DNA from: Ceratotherium simum simum
Lineage: Eukaryota; Chordata; Mammalia; Perissodactyla; Rhinocerotidae
Assembly: GCF_000283155.1 (NCBI RefSeq)
Contig: NW_004454288.1
Location: 2,381,310-2,445,309 of the forward strand
Reading direction: 5' to 3'
DNA length: 64,000 nt
Below the pieces are notes generated by a model, which had not been told where the DNA came from, searched no databases, and was given only the letters and a program-made list of their open reading frames with translations. Numbering within the stretch: the first letter of the stretch is position 1; each line of letters begins with the position of its first letter. The position numbers and the translations under genes were made by a program. Positions 53,980 to 64,000 of this stretch are shown one piece after another.

Positions 53980-55330
53980 GGGTGAGGAGGGCTGTCGGGG
54001 TAACGGGTCTGGTCTGGTCCTTTAAAGCCCCGCAGGCGCCCGTGCCACGCGCCGGCCGCCACTTGCTCGGTCCTGCCGCGGGAGCGGGCGCCCGCGGTCA
54101 CCGCCCGGCGCCGGGAACAATGCGGGCTCCGGGCGCCCAGCTGGGCCGGGAGGGGACGGGGAGCCGCGCTCCGCCCGCGCCGCCGAACAAAAGGAGCCGC
54201 GGGGAAACNNNNNNNNNNNNNNNNNNNNNNNNNNNNNNNNNNNNNNNNNNNNNNNNNNNNNNNNNNNNNNNNNNNNNNNNNNNNNNNNNNNNNNNNNNNN
54301 NNNNNNNNNNNNNNNNNNNNNNNNNNNNNNNNNNNNNNNNNNNNNNNNNNNNNNNNNNNNNNNNNNNNNNNNNNNNNNNNNNNNNNNNNNNNNNNNNNNN
54401 NNNNNNNNNNNNNNNNNNNNNNNNNNNNNNNNNNNNNNNNNNNNNNNNNNNNNNNNNNNNNNNNNNNNNNNNNNNNNNNNNNNNNNNNNNNNNNNNNNNN
54501 NNNNNNNNNNNNNNNNNNNNNNNNNNNNNNNNNNNNNNNNNNNNNNNNNNNNNNNNNNNNNNNNNNNNNNNNNNNNNNNNNNNNNNNNNNNNNNNNNNNN
54601 NNNNNNNNNNNNNNNNNNNNNNNNNNNNNNNNNNNGCAGGGCCGAGGGGGGGCGGGGAGGAGCGGGCGGCGCACGGCCTTCCCGCCTCCCCCTTCCTGTC
54701 CGCCCGCGGAACGCCGCCGCCGCCGGCGCCTGTTTCCAGCCGGAGCACGCACGAGCGGCCGGGAGGCGGGACAAGGGGGGCGCGCGTCCCCGCTCCCTCT
54801 GGGCCGCGGCTCCACGTAATGGCGGAGATTTAATTTTTTTAGGCTAGGGGAGAGCACTTCCGGAGGCGGAAATTGAAGCCTCCCGGGCCCTCCGGGGTGG
54901 TGCCCGCAGGACTTGTGGTCTTTCCTCGTCTTAGTCTCTGCTTCCGGGCCCCTCGTCCCGCCCCCGCGGGATGTCCGCTTGGCTGTGCAGAGGGACGGGG
55001 GTGACGAGGGGACTCGCATCCATTTCGGACGTCCAGACACCTCAGGCCGAGTTCCTGCCACAGACGGACGCTGGCAGTTCTTACTGTTACCGGCTCAGCT
55101 GCGTAACCTCCTTGTTACCATTTAGAGCCGACGAGGCAGACCCCCACCCCAAAGGCCCCCAGCCCGCCTCGCGGGCGCTGCAAAGCAGACGGGAATCTCC
55201 GGGAAGCGGTACCGCCTCCCCTCCCCACCTCCCCGCCCCGCTTCCCAAGCCTGGCAAGTTGCTGGCGGCATGTTTCTGGGAGACATCGGCGAAAGCTCTG
55301 CCTTTGTTGAGCTGGGCCGCTTGCAAGTAA
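53980..55330 (-). promoter_or_regulatory. METTL9: METTL9 CpG-island promoter, interrupted by an N gap
   Basis: A strongly GC- and CpG-rich block surrounds the gap at 54209-54635, at the place expected for the METTL9 start and 11 kb upstream of exon 2. On the upstream side there are a YY1-like ATGGCGG at 54819-54825 and an ETS-type ACTTCCGG at 54856-54863, with GC boxes close by. No TATA box is apparent, typical of a housekeeping CpG-island promoter. Neither flank of the gap shows an open frame resembling the METTL9 N-terminus. Exon 1 is therefore inferred to lie inside the gap. Confidence 0.8.
54209..54635. other. Assembly gap (427 N), probably holding METTL9 exon 1
   Basis: A run of N within extremely GC-rich sequence. 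The missing METTL9 first exon (about 165 coding bases, ending on a complete codon) fits here. GC-rich first exons are commonly lost in short-read assemblies. The true gap length is unknown. Confidence 0.9.
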
Positions 55331-57555
55331 TGTTTTGATGTATTGATGACCCTGTTTCCAAGAATGAAGACCCCGAATTAGAGTCCCTGCTTGCTTGTTT
55401 CCTTGACCTAACAGACCGAAGCTGGACCCAACAGCCTCCAAGCGAACTAAGCTCTGAGAGCAGTATTTACCCGGATGTTTCTTTGATCATTTATAGCACA
55501 GGGAGACCTAGCAACGTTTCAAAACTGAAGGGTTACACCGTGTTCCTGTCTGAGGTTCTTCCTGCTGCTACCCAAGCTACAACTGAGTAACATACCGTAT
55601 TTCATGGGTCCTCTAGCTTTAACACCTTGCTAGGTTTGTTGAGAAAATGCTTTTAACTGCACTAGAAGTAATGTGAATGCATTTTATTTTAGTTCAAAAG
55701 AAATAAACCTTTGTGATAACTCCAATATTGCACTTCAGAGATTGTCACTTACGAAATATTAGTGTGGTGATCTGCTGATGAGGAACAAAACTGTTCCTTA
55801 CCCACAAACATTTTTTTAGCTTCTGAGAATCTCAGCCTGGCACCTTTCGCTGACAGGGACATCTTGTTGCCTAATGTGACATAGGTTATTAACAAAACAA
55901 AACACAAAAGGTGGGGTGGGGAAGAGGAGAGGGTACTTTGTGTTCTTTCTTTCTAGTGTACTCCCTGTCTGCTTCCAGCCAAAACTCCAAAGAGCCTGCC
56001 TCTTACTAAATCCAGTTCAGACCTCTACTGGTCCTGGCCCAATCATGAAAAAGAAACTAGAGTAGCAAGTCCAAGTCAGTCAGTTTGTTTACCATGTCAC
56101 CTTCTCCTCCTTTGTCTCTTGGGATCAGCGTCACAGATAAAACAGCTCTGTGCGAAAGAAGCCTTCATTTTAGAGGGGGTGAGGTGGGGTGGGGAAGGGG
56201 GTGAAAGCCACAAGAGTATATAAAATGACATATTTCATTTCTGACAACAAAGGAGACAAAAAGGTATGCCCTCCAGCTGTAAATAAAGTAAGCCTGATGA
56301 GCTGCAGCTCAGAGACTGCAAAATGTGTCAGATGAACAAGATGCAACTAGATGGCTGCCGTAGTCTGAAGGATTTGGGGTCAGTTGACTGCCATGAAGCC
56401 TAGCATCTCAAAGGAGCAGATTTTCGCTTTAGACCTGAGCAGCTGGCCGGGAAAAATAAACCACTCACCCATTTTAAATACTCTATAATAATCACAAAAT
56501 ACTCACATACATGTTATTTACACTTAGCAAGCACAAGAAGAAACCAAAGCACAGCGTGATCAAATGATTTGCCTAAAAGTAGCAGAGCAAATGCAAGAGC
56601 AGACCTTTTCATAGAACCTGGTGTCCCAGCTCGTGGTCTTTCGATCCATCTAAGATGCCTCGCTGTCTCTCTCTTCTCAGAGAGCCTCTTGAATTACAAA
56701 TGAGGAGGAAGGAAAACAGCAAGAGCAAATATACTAAGCAGAAGTTCAGATTGCCCTCGGGGACTGCCTCCTTCCTTCACTGACTAGAATGTCACTACTG
56801 TATATTAAAACCTCAGTTATCCATAATGGAGAGGGGAAGAGGCACAGATAGCACAAAAAGCCAAATATAAGCCAATATCCTTTCTAACGTGGCTTTGAAG
56901 TGCAGTCAGTGGTATTCAAGAGACACATAAATGACACCCTCTGTGCTGAGCTCTGCTCACTGCCCTCCTGACCCGGAGCTCAGGTGACTAGCTTGGGTCG
57001 CAGCTCTGTGCACAGGCCCGAAATCCCAACTGGATCACCTTCCTATCTAGAATTCCAGGAAAAGGTGCTTTTTGTTGTATGTAATTGTTCTTATCAGCTA
57101 CAAATTATGGCATTTTCATGTTCTCTTTTCAATTACAAAGTATAATGTAAAGAGAATCGTAGGGAGAGAGACTTGGATCTGAGAGGGCATAAAATGTGCC
57201 GGTCACTGTTGGTCATTGTTATCTCCTTGAAGAGATAATAGTCTAAAAAGAACTCATACAATCAATCACACGTTTTCATGGACTTAGATTTTTTTATGCT
57301 TCTTAACATTTTGTAGTGTCAGAGAAATGGTGCAAGTTTTCCCCAATATATTCAGTAGATGTGCCCTGTGGTTATTAAGCAGTGAGCACCTCTAAAAAAT
57401 AAAATTAGTAAATGTATTCAACAATTTTTTAAAATGAGTAAACGTAGGGGATTTTTATGTGAACGTGGTTGATATAATTTCAGTCATGTGCAATGACATC
57501 ACTATGGTCTCTGATAAATTCTAAGCTGAGGTGAAACTACAAACAGGTTAAAAAT
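55331..57555. other. Intergenic DNA upstream of METTL9
   Basis: AT/GC-balanced sequence with no gene recognised. A G-rich stretch near 56175-56205 and a possible reverse MIR near 56505-56640 are the only features noticed. Confidence 0.5.
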
Positions 57556-57565
57556 CATTGGCAAG

Positions 57566-57750
57566 GCCCTGTGGCTTAGCGGTTAAGTGCGCGTGCTCTG
57601 CTGCTGGCGGCCCGGGTTCGGATCCCGGGCACGCACCGATGCACCGCTTCTCTGGCCATGCTGAGGCCATGTCCCACATACAGCAACTAGAAGGATGTGC
57701 AGCTATGACATACAACTATCTACTGGGGCTTTGGGCGGGGGGAAACAAAA
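57566..57750 (+). mobile_element. ERE SINE upstream of METTL9
   Basis: Head CCTGTGGCTTAGCGGTTAAG, GGTTCGGATCCCGGGCACGC, ending ACTATCTACTGGGGCTTTGG and a G/A-rich tail. Flanked by perfect CATTGGCAAG at 57556-57565 and 57751-57760. Confidence 0.93.
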
Positions 57751-57854
57751 CATTGGCAAGATAAAGTAGCAAAACTGAACGAGGAGTCAGAAAACCCATA
57801 GAAGCAAGTACAAATGACACAGTGTACTCTATTGGATATCTCCCAATGCCGCTC

Positions 57855-58105
57855 ATTAGCATAGTGGTTGATCCTCTGTGCTCTTGAGACAGACTACCTG
57901 GGTCTGAAGCCTGGCTCTATGCTTCTTGGTTATGCAATTTGAGGCAAATAACTTAACCTCTATAGGTCTCAGTCTCCTCATCTGTAAAATGGGAATAATA
58001 ATAGTGGTTACCTATCTCATGGGGTGTAGTGAGGTTTAAATTACATATCCCAAATATAAAGGGCTTAGTGTAGTGCCTCAGCACATAGTAAGCTCTCAAA
58101 AAAAT
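57855..58105 (+). repeat. MIR SINE, nearly full length
   Basis: CATTAGCATAGTGGTTGATC, ACTACCTGGGTCTGAAGCCT, CTCCTCATCTGTAAAATGGG, and GCACATAGTAAGCTCTCAA cover almost the whole MIR. Confidence 0.9.
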
Positions 58106-58689
58106 TAATTTGCTCTTGTTTTCACTATAACTTGCATAAATCGACCTCTTCTGAGCCTCCCTTTCTTTTATCTATTCTGAGGGCCATGATCCTGAGCTGC
58201 CTACTTCACAACACATGTATGACAATCAGATGGTCTGAAAGTTTCAACCAAGGTTATCATAATAATGATGCTCAGTCCTAATATGACTATGGTCTCTGCG
58301 AAGCTACTCTCCATAAAACCTTCCCTTCGAGCCCCTGATGGGAGCTCCTCCTCATAATGTGTCTATTCCCAGACCCCTTTCTGAGACTCTGAACTAACTA
58401 GGGGAGTGAGGATGGAAGTGGGGGAAAGGAATATAAAACACAAACTATAAAACATTCACACCTCAAATCACAAAATCAGGCAGCAAACTCAAGTCATCTA
58501 CTTGTCAGGGATGCCTGTCTTAGTAGGAAAGCCTTTCCCCCTCTGACATATAGAACTCTTCCCTGCTGGCTCATTGTACGCCTCTGTGCCATTTCACCTG
58601 CTTAGAACCATCCAAACCTTCCTTTCCATGGCAATCTCATACCTGTTTCAGTTTATGTCAGAGTAACATCAGAAAGACAAAGAAATACC

Positions 58690-58960
58690 ACTTTCACATA
58701 GTCAATAAATATTTATTGAGTACAAGCAATACTCCAGGTACTGGACTAAATGGAATAGAAAACAAAATAAACACAATGCCTCCCCCTCTTACAGCTTACT
58801 CTCTAGTAGGGAGGCCAGTCCAAGTAATCACAAAATGAATATATAATTACAAACTGCTGAGTGCTAGACAAGAATTGTGTATTGTTCGGAGAACTTATAA
58901 CAGAGAGACTTGACTTATCTGGGGTGACTGGGGGGAGTGTGCAGGGAAAGCTGCCCTGAG
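58690..58960. repeat. Mammal-wide ancient repeat fragment (L2/MIR class)
   Basis: TATTTATTGAGTACAAGCAA, CCAGGTACTGGACTAAATGG and CTTACTCTCTAGTAGGGAGG match a common ancient mammalian repeat. The exact family was not resolved. Confidence 0.5.
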
Positions 58961-61900
58961 GAAGTGTGGCTTTGTGGCCCTCATTTTGACATCTCCTTGC
59001 TAAGCTTGAGAGCGTCCGAGTTGCCCAAGTTCCTCTGGACTACAGGGGCACCCAGGAACTGTGAGCAAAGAAATGGGCTACCCCTCAGAGCCTTCTGGGA
59101 CGTGAAGACTCATGTTGGGCCACCTATGTACTTATGTCGTGCATATACGCAACTGCTCCTAGGATCCTTAAAAGGAATTTGCACAGTAATAGTTTAAGCC
59201 ACTTAAAGGACTATATGTATTTTTAAAATACATATATTTCAACTCAGCAAGGTCCTTCTACTAGCAGGTCTGAGTCAGAGCTCTGATAAAAGAGAGAAGG
59301 CTGTTGTTTGCATTCACTTTCTGGGGCACTTTCAAAGGTTCAAAGATCTTTCATCTTGTTTTAAGTATATTTTCAAAACATCCCTATCCTTGGCCTCTTC
59401 AATTGCTGTCTCCTTCATGTATGTGGCTTTGGTCTTATGAATGGTTGCTTCCTCTCCACCCAACACACCATGTAACTTCATGCCACTGTGTTTTCATTGC
59501 TTATTTTGAAACCATAAAGCCTTCTTATTTTGTGACTATAAAACATTCAAACTTATGGTTTATATGAAAAAATTGCATGGTACAATGAGAAAGCTTTTAA
59601 AACTTAAAATCTAAATATTTCCTAGTAGACAAAATATGTATGTATGTACATAAACATGAGTGATCTTAAAGAGTTTGTGTAACATACCACAGAACCGCAT
59701 CTCTGCTGGCATGAAAGAGGACCACTGTTTTATTTTTGCACAACCACAAACTGGTCTGAAAATGAGGAAAAATGCGTTTATGAAAGAGGATTCTTGAGCA
59801 ATCAACCAACCTGAAAAATCAGACAAAACTATCTTCCTTCTCTTGTGAAAACTGTGATTGATTTTTTTAATAGCCACAACTAATGTGAGCTGTTTTACAA
59901 CTTAGCCTAGGATCATCCTTAAACTTATTGTGTGCACAAATCATTAAATCCAGAGGAAAGGCATTTGGTTATTAGACAACCAAAACCTCAGCATTGTGAG
60001 AGCCCTACAGTTTTTCTTTGATCACAGTTTCCCCTTACCAAGTATCCTTTGTTCCATACAGTTTTCTAAAATTGACAGTCGACACTGAAAGCAGCTATTA
60101 AGCTATTCTACAATAGAAACTTTATTTCCAAGTTCATTAGCTTTCTATGCTCAAGTCTTTTGAAAAAAAAGTCTTAGATGTGACAGGGCTGGGTATTAGA
60201 GGGGCAGCTTTTCCTCCAGCAAGAAGACTCTTTTCTTCAGCCAGCAGAATTCGGATTCCACCTTCCTCCCCTCTCACAGCAGCCCTGGGGGTGAGGGTGG
60301 GAATGGGGGAAGAAGCTTTGCTGAGGAACCTCACTAAAGTGTAGTTTGGTATTTGTGAATACAGAACAGGCTATTTTCCCTCCAGGAAAAGTCAATTTTA
60401 TAACCAAAACTATAAATGACATTGGAGCCAAATTTGCAGCTTTTCAAACAGACATCTCACAATTTTAAACAAATTGCTTTAGTTCCTTATATGCACTTTG
60501 CTTTCATAAGGAGACATGTTTACAGATAATTTTCACCACATCTACAATGCTCATCATGATTATTCAATGGAATAAGTCTTCAGGAAAAAAAATCTAAGTT
60601 ACTTCTGTAGGATTTGATAGTACAATGGATTCATTTTTAGAATCTCCAACACCCTGTTTGATTCATGGAATGGAATTTCTCCATTATTGTACTGTAAATA
60701 GCAGTATATTCAAGGACGGTATTTCCATCTTGACACATAGTAAATCACATCATATTTGAGGACATCTAACATTTATTAGCTCTTTTACCCCATTTAGAAC
60801 TTATATCTGTTTGGACACAAGTATCAGGAATACATTTTATTTTTCACGTATATGTTTAAGGATGTTTCAAGCAAAAAATTTTGAGTCAGGTCTGTCTGAC
60901 ATAGTAGGCGGTACATGGAGTCAGTCACAAAATTGCCCTGAAAAAAATTCTGGTAATAAGGAAATTTATAAAATTGCTGTCTGAGAATCACACTTTTTAA
61001 AAGCATGCATATAATAGATCAGAGTAAAGAGATGCAAAGTCACCTTTAAAAAACGTAGGTCCCCAAGCCAAGACTTGACTGCCAATTGAGTGAAGGAAGG
61101 TCATAACATATTTATAAAAATAACAGTTCATTGTGTGGAGGGGGGGGAGTTGGGTCAGTTTTGAAAACCTAGGAAATGGAAAGGCAAGCTGATTTGGTAG
61201 CAGATCTCCATCACCAGCCCTGGAGACAGTACCCTGGTCTGCCCTGCTCAGTGCATCAGGTGTCTCTCTGTGTGGATGGAGATGGGTGCCTCCATCTTAC
61301 CAAGGCTCCATGACAACATCCATTAACATCATCCTAAATCATCGTGTTCCTCAGTCCATGCTCACCACATCCCTTATAGAGGGTGAGAATGTGCTGATGG
61401 GGGAACACAGCACCTGGCTCATTGATAGTTAAGTTTCTCAGTATAAATTAGTAAATAGGTTTTTTTTTTTTTTTTTTTGCCTTGTTCTGTGAGTTTGGTC
61501 CATGCTAATGTGCCTGTGAGAGATGATTCCATTCTCAATGTACCCACATGTCAAGTTTCTACACTAATAAAACCTCAGACAATGATGATTTACCCACATC
61601 ATGCTCCTTATGGGAACTGAAGATGACCAGCCAGCCTTCCTTCACCGAACAGACATCAAACCTCACTTGCTGGAAAGGACAATGGATAGGAATGAGAGCT
61701 TTCCCGGATTCTTCAAGTATGCCTGTGGTTCTCTCTTAAAGTCTGTTTTGACCCACACACTCCTAGTTCCTGATCCCCATGTTAATTTATCCAGCTCTCA
61801 TCTTTATCATCAAAAACAGGGGGAATATTTACACCAGGAGGCAGAAAACTCAAATTCTAGTTATATCCCTGACATTTTCCATGTGACCTTGGAATATCAT

Positions 61901-62575
61901 ATAACCTCAACTATTTTGTTCGTAAAAATGGTAATTAATAAAGGCCACCTGTACATAAAGTTATGGACCTGGATCAGAGACTCGTAAAGTCTCTTCCAGT
62001 TACAAAATCTGTTCCTTCACCTGCTTACTTTCTTTCGTGAATTATGAATTCTGTGGATTTTTTTCCAAAAAGCTAATATAAATATATCTGTACTTACATA
62101 GTACACAAGAGAAGTGGTATAATTTTCTGCATTTTTCCACACACTTTATAAACAAATCTCACAAATTCAGAGTTCCATAACATTCCATAAAATAGGAAAT
62201 AATTCACTATAAATGCTACATACCTGTGACAAAGTTTCTAAGTGGAGACATCTTTTGTTGTTAGAGTTGTGTGCTTGACAAATTGTCAGCTCCTTATGAC
62301 TTGAAACCAAAATCCTTGCATTTCTTCTCCTCCATATTCTTCACCCTCTCCCTTATCCCCACCTGCTGTTTCATAGTATGAGGCTTGCCCAGTCCCCTGG
62401 GAGGAAGAGTACTTGAGAAATGAAAATAGATGTATTTCTACTCCATGAAATTCTAGATCTGGGCTACAGCCTCACTCTTTATGAAAAAGAGCCCCTACAG
62501 CAGCATTGCAAGAGCACCACACGTGCCACTAACGACGACGACGCCAGACGTCGTGCAAAGAGTCCTACATGTGTT
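58961..62575. other. Intergenic DNA with no gene recognised
   Basis: AT-rich, with homopolymers (poly-T near 61460-61479, G8 near 61140-61150) and a possible MIR near 61840-61950. Open frames are short and carry no recognisable domains. Confidence 0.5.
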
Positions 62576-62579
62576 ACCT

Positions 62580-62775
62580 CTTTTAATTCTCATTGCAATC
62601 TAATGAGGTTGATACTATTATTATCACCTTTTTTTTTTTTTTTTTTTTACAGAAGAAGAATCTAAGGCAAGAAAGCTTCCATTGCACAGCAAATGAGTGG
62701 TTGAGGCAGGATTTTAAAGTAAACAGTCTGAATTCAGAACCCACATTCTTCACACGCTGCTCTACTGCCTCCTAG
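62580..62775 (-). repeat. MIR SINE with a long internal T tract
   Basis: AATTCTCATTGCAATCTAAT, a run of about 20 T near 62630-62650, then ACAGAAGAAGAATCTAAGGC and AACCCACATTCTTCACACGC resemble a reverse MIR expanded at its T-rich point. Confidence 0.6.
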
Positions 62776-63129
62776 TGTTCATGAACAGTCCTCAGAGCAC
62801 AAGCATCAGAATCCCCAGGGTTCTAGCAATTTCCTGGGCCATCCAGGTGTATTGATTCAGAATCTTACTGTAAATGCAGAGTTTTCAACATGACTCACAA
62901 GAGAGAAGTGGTCCTTAGCAGAAGCAATATGCACTTTAAAGTGTTTAAAGGTCATGAAATTATTTTTTTAATGAGGTAATTATTTTTAAAGTGTTGAGAT
63001 AATCTAAAAGAAGAAAAAAACATTGCTAGATAGCAAGTCAAATGGCATTTGTGCAATGACTTCAGGACAACTTTACAAAAATAAAATAAAAACAATTTCT
63101 ATGATCTGTAAAATTTTTTAAGTCAGGTA

Positions 63130-64000
63130 ATTTACCCTCTGTAGTGTACAATTTATGAGTTTTGACAAATGCATACAATTGTGTAATCAACACCACAATC
63201 AAAATACAGACTGTTTCTATTACCTAAAAAAATTCCCTGTGTCCCTCTGTAGTCAAGAACTCGCCCCACCTTCAGGCTCTGGCAACCACTAATGTGTTTG
63301 CTGCCCCAATAGTTTTGCCTTTTCCAGAATATAAATATAAATAAAACTATCTTTTGAGTGTGGCTTCTTTCACTTAGCATAATGCATTTGCCATTCATTC
63401 ATGTTGTGTGTATCAGTAGATCAGTCTTTTTTTTTTTTGCTGAGGAAGATTTGCCCTGAGCTAACATCTGTTGCCAATCTTCCTCTTTTTGTATGTAAGC
63501 CATCGCCACAGCATGGCCACTGACAGACGAATGGTATAGGTCTGCGCCCAGGAACCGAACCCCGGGCTGCTGAAGCGGAGCACATGGAACTTAACCACTA
63601 GGCCACGAGGGCTGGCCCTAGATCAGTCTTTTTTATTGATGTGCAGCATACCATGGTGTAGATGTACCACAATTTGTTTACCTATTAATCAGCTGAAGGA
63701 CATTTGAGTTGTTTCTAGTTTTTTGGTGATTATGAATACAGCTGCCATAAACCATTGTGTACGTGTTTTGTGTGAATGTAAGTTTTTGTTTCTCCTGGGC
63801 AAATAGCTAGCAGTGGGATTTCTGGATCATGTGTCAGGTGTATATTTAACTTTATAAGAAGCTGCCAAACTATTTTCCAAAGCAGCTGTACCATTTTAAT
63901 TCTTACCAGGAATGTATGAGAGTTCTGGGTGCTCCACAACCTTGTCAGCATGTGGTATTGTCAGTTTTTATTCTAGCCATTCTAATAGTTCTGTAGTGGT
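63130..64000 (-). mobile_element. Antisense L1 3' end, running off the window
   Basis: CTTAGCATAATGCATTTGCC, GACATTTGAGTTGTTTCTAG, TATGAATACAGCTGCCATAA and AAGAAGCTGCCAAACTATTT form the reverse complement of an old L1 ORF2 terminus. It is interrupted by the ERE at 63433-63618. Confidence 0.85.
63433..63618 (-). mobile_element. ERE-type SINE (shorter variant) inside an antisense L1
   Basis: T tract, GCTGAGGAAGATTTGCCCTG, CATGGCCACTGACAGACGAA, inverted head CACGAGGGCTGGCCC. Flanked by the direct repeat TAGATCAGTCTTTTTT at 63417-63432 and 63619-63634. The L1 continues on both sides. Confidence 0.92.

Larger units (their letters stand above)
42978..54208 (-). other. METTL9: METTL9 intron 1 (visible part)
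   Basis: Extends from the exon 2 acceptor to the promoter gap. It contains MIRs (43835-44040, 49745-49955), an L1 3' end (45195-45645), an L2 (45765-46325), an ERE (46716-47017), MER20 with an inserted RTE-like tail (47205-47625), an LTR (48775-49480) and a hAT fragment (51535-51760). 51800-53980 is AT-rich and otherwise unremarkable. Confidence 0.8.

Noticed and set aside
53964..55061. 365-codon minus-strand open frame in the CpG island
   Set aside because: It crosses the 427-N gap; visible parts are Arg/Pro/Gly-rich from GC content and do not resemble the METTL9 N-terminus.

Overview
This is mammalian nuclear DNA, almost certainly from a perissodactyl (horse, rhinoceros or tapir group). 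The best clue is about fifteen tRNA-derived SINEs of the ERE type, many with clear target-site duplications. The window also holds old L1, L2, MIR, hAT and LTR debris and three assembly gaps (5043-5185, 23261-23805, 54209-54635). Prokaryote-style features (operons, ribosome binding sites, CRISPR) do not apply. I see no undescribed biological system.

Two protein-coding genes are visible. METTL9 (protein histidine N1-methyltransferase) runs on the minus strand. Coding exons 2-5 lie at 42977-42787, 38404-38195, 32367-32183 and 11973-11768, all with good splice sites and matching phases. They give 263 codons plus a stop. Exon 1, expected to encode about 55 residues, is not visible and most likely lies in the gap at 54209-54635 inside the CpG-island promoter (about 53980-55330). 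IGSF6 (a small single-Ig-domain membrane protein of myeloid and dendritic cells) is nested whole in METTL9 intron 4 on the opposite strand. Its six coding exons (13931-13997, 17205-17564, 19861-19967, 20837-20884, 21249-21329, 22509-22565) join into an intact 239-residue reading frame. The short signal-peptide exon was found by reading for a phase-1 exon with a donor site upstream of the Ig exon.

Layout: 1-9.7 kb is the region beyond the METTL9 3' end, rich in old L1, LTR and hAT pieces, with a small orphan CpG-rich block around a gap at about 5 kb. 9.7-11.77 kb is probable METTL9 3' UTR. 11.97-32.18 kb is intron 4 with IGSF6. 32.4-54 kb is the rest of METTL9. 54-55.3 kb is the promoter island. 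55.3-64 kb is upstream intergenic DNA ending in an antisense L1.

Points worth a second look: a probable 5'-inverted (twin-primed) L1 hidden by the second gap; an L1 nested inside another L1; an RTE-like LINE tail inside a MER20 element; a tandem NAGNAG acceptor in METTL9 that would toggle one valine; a head-to-head ERE pair likely to fold in the METTL9 pre-mRNA; and two unidentified protein-like ORFs downstream of METTL9.
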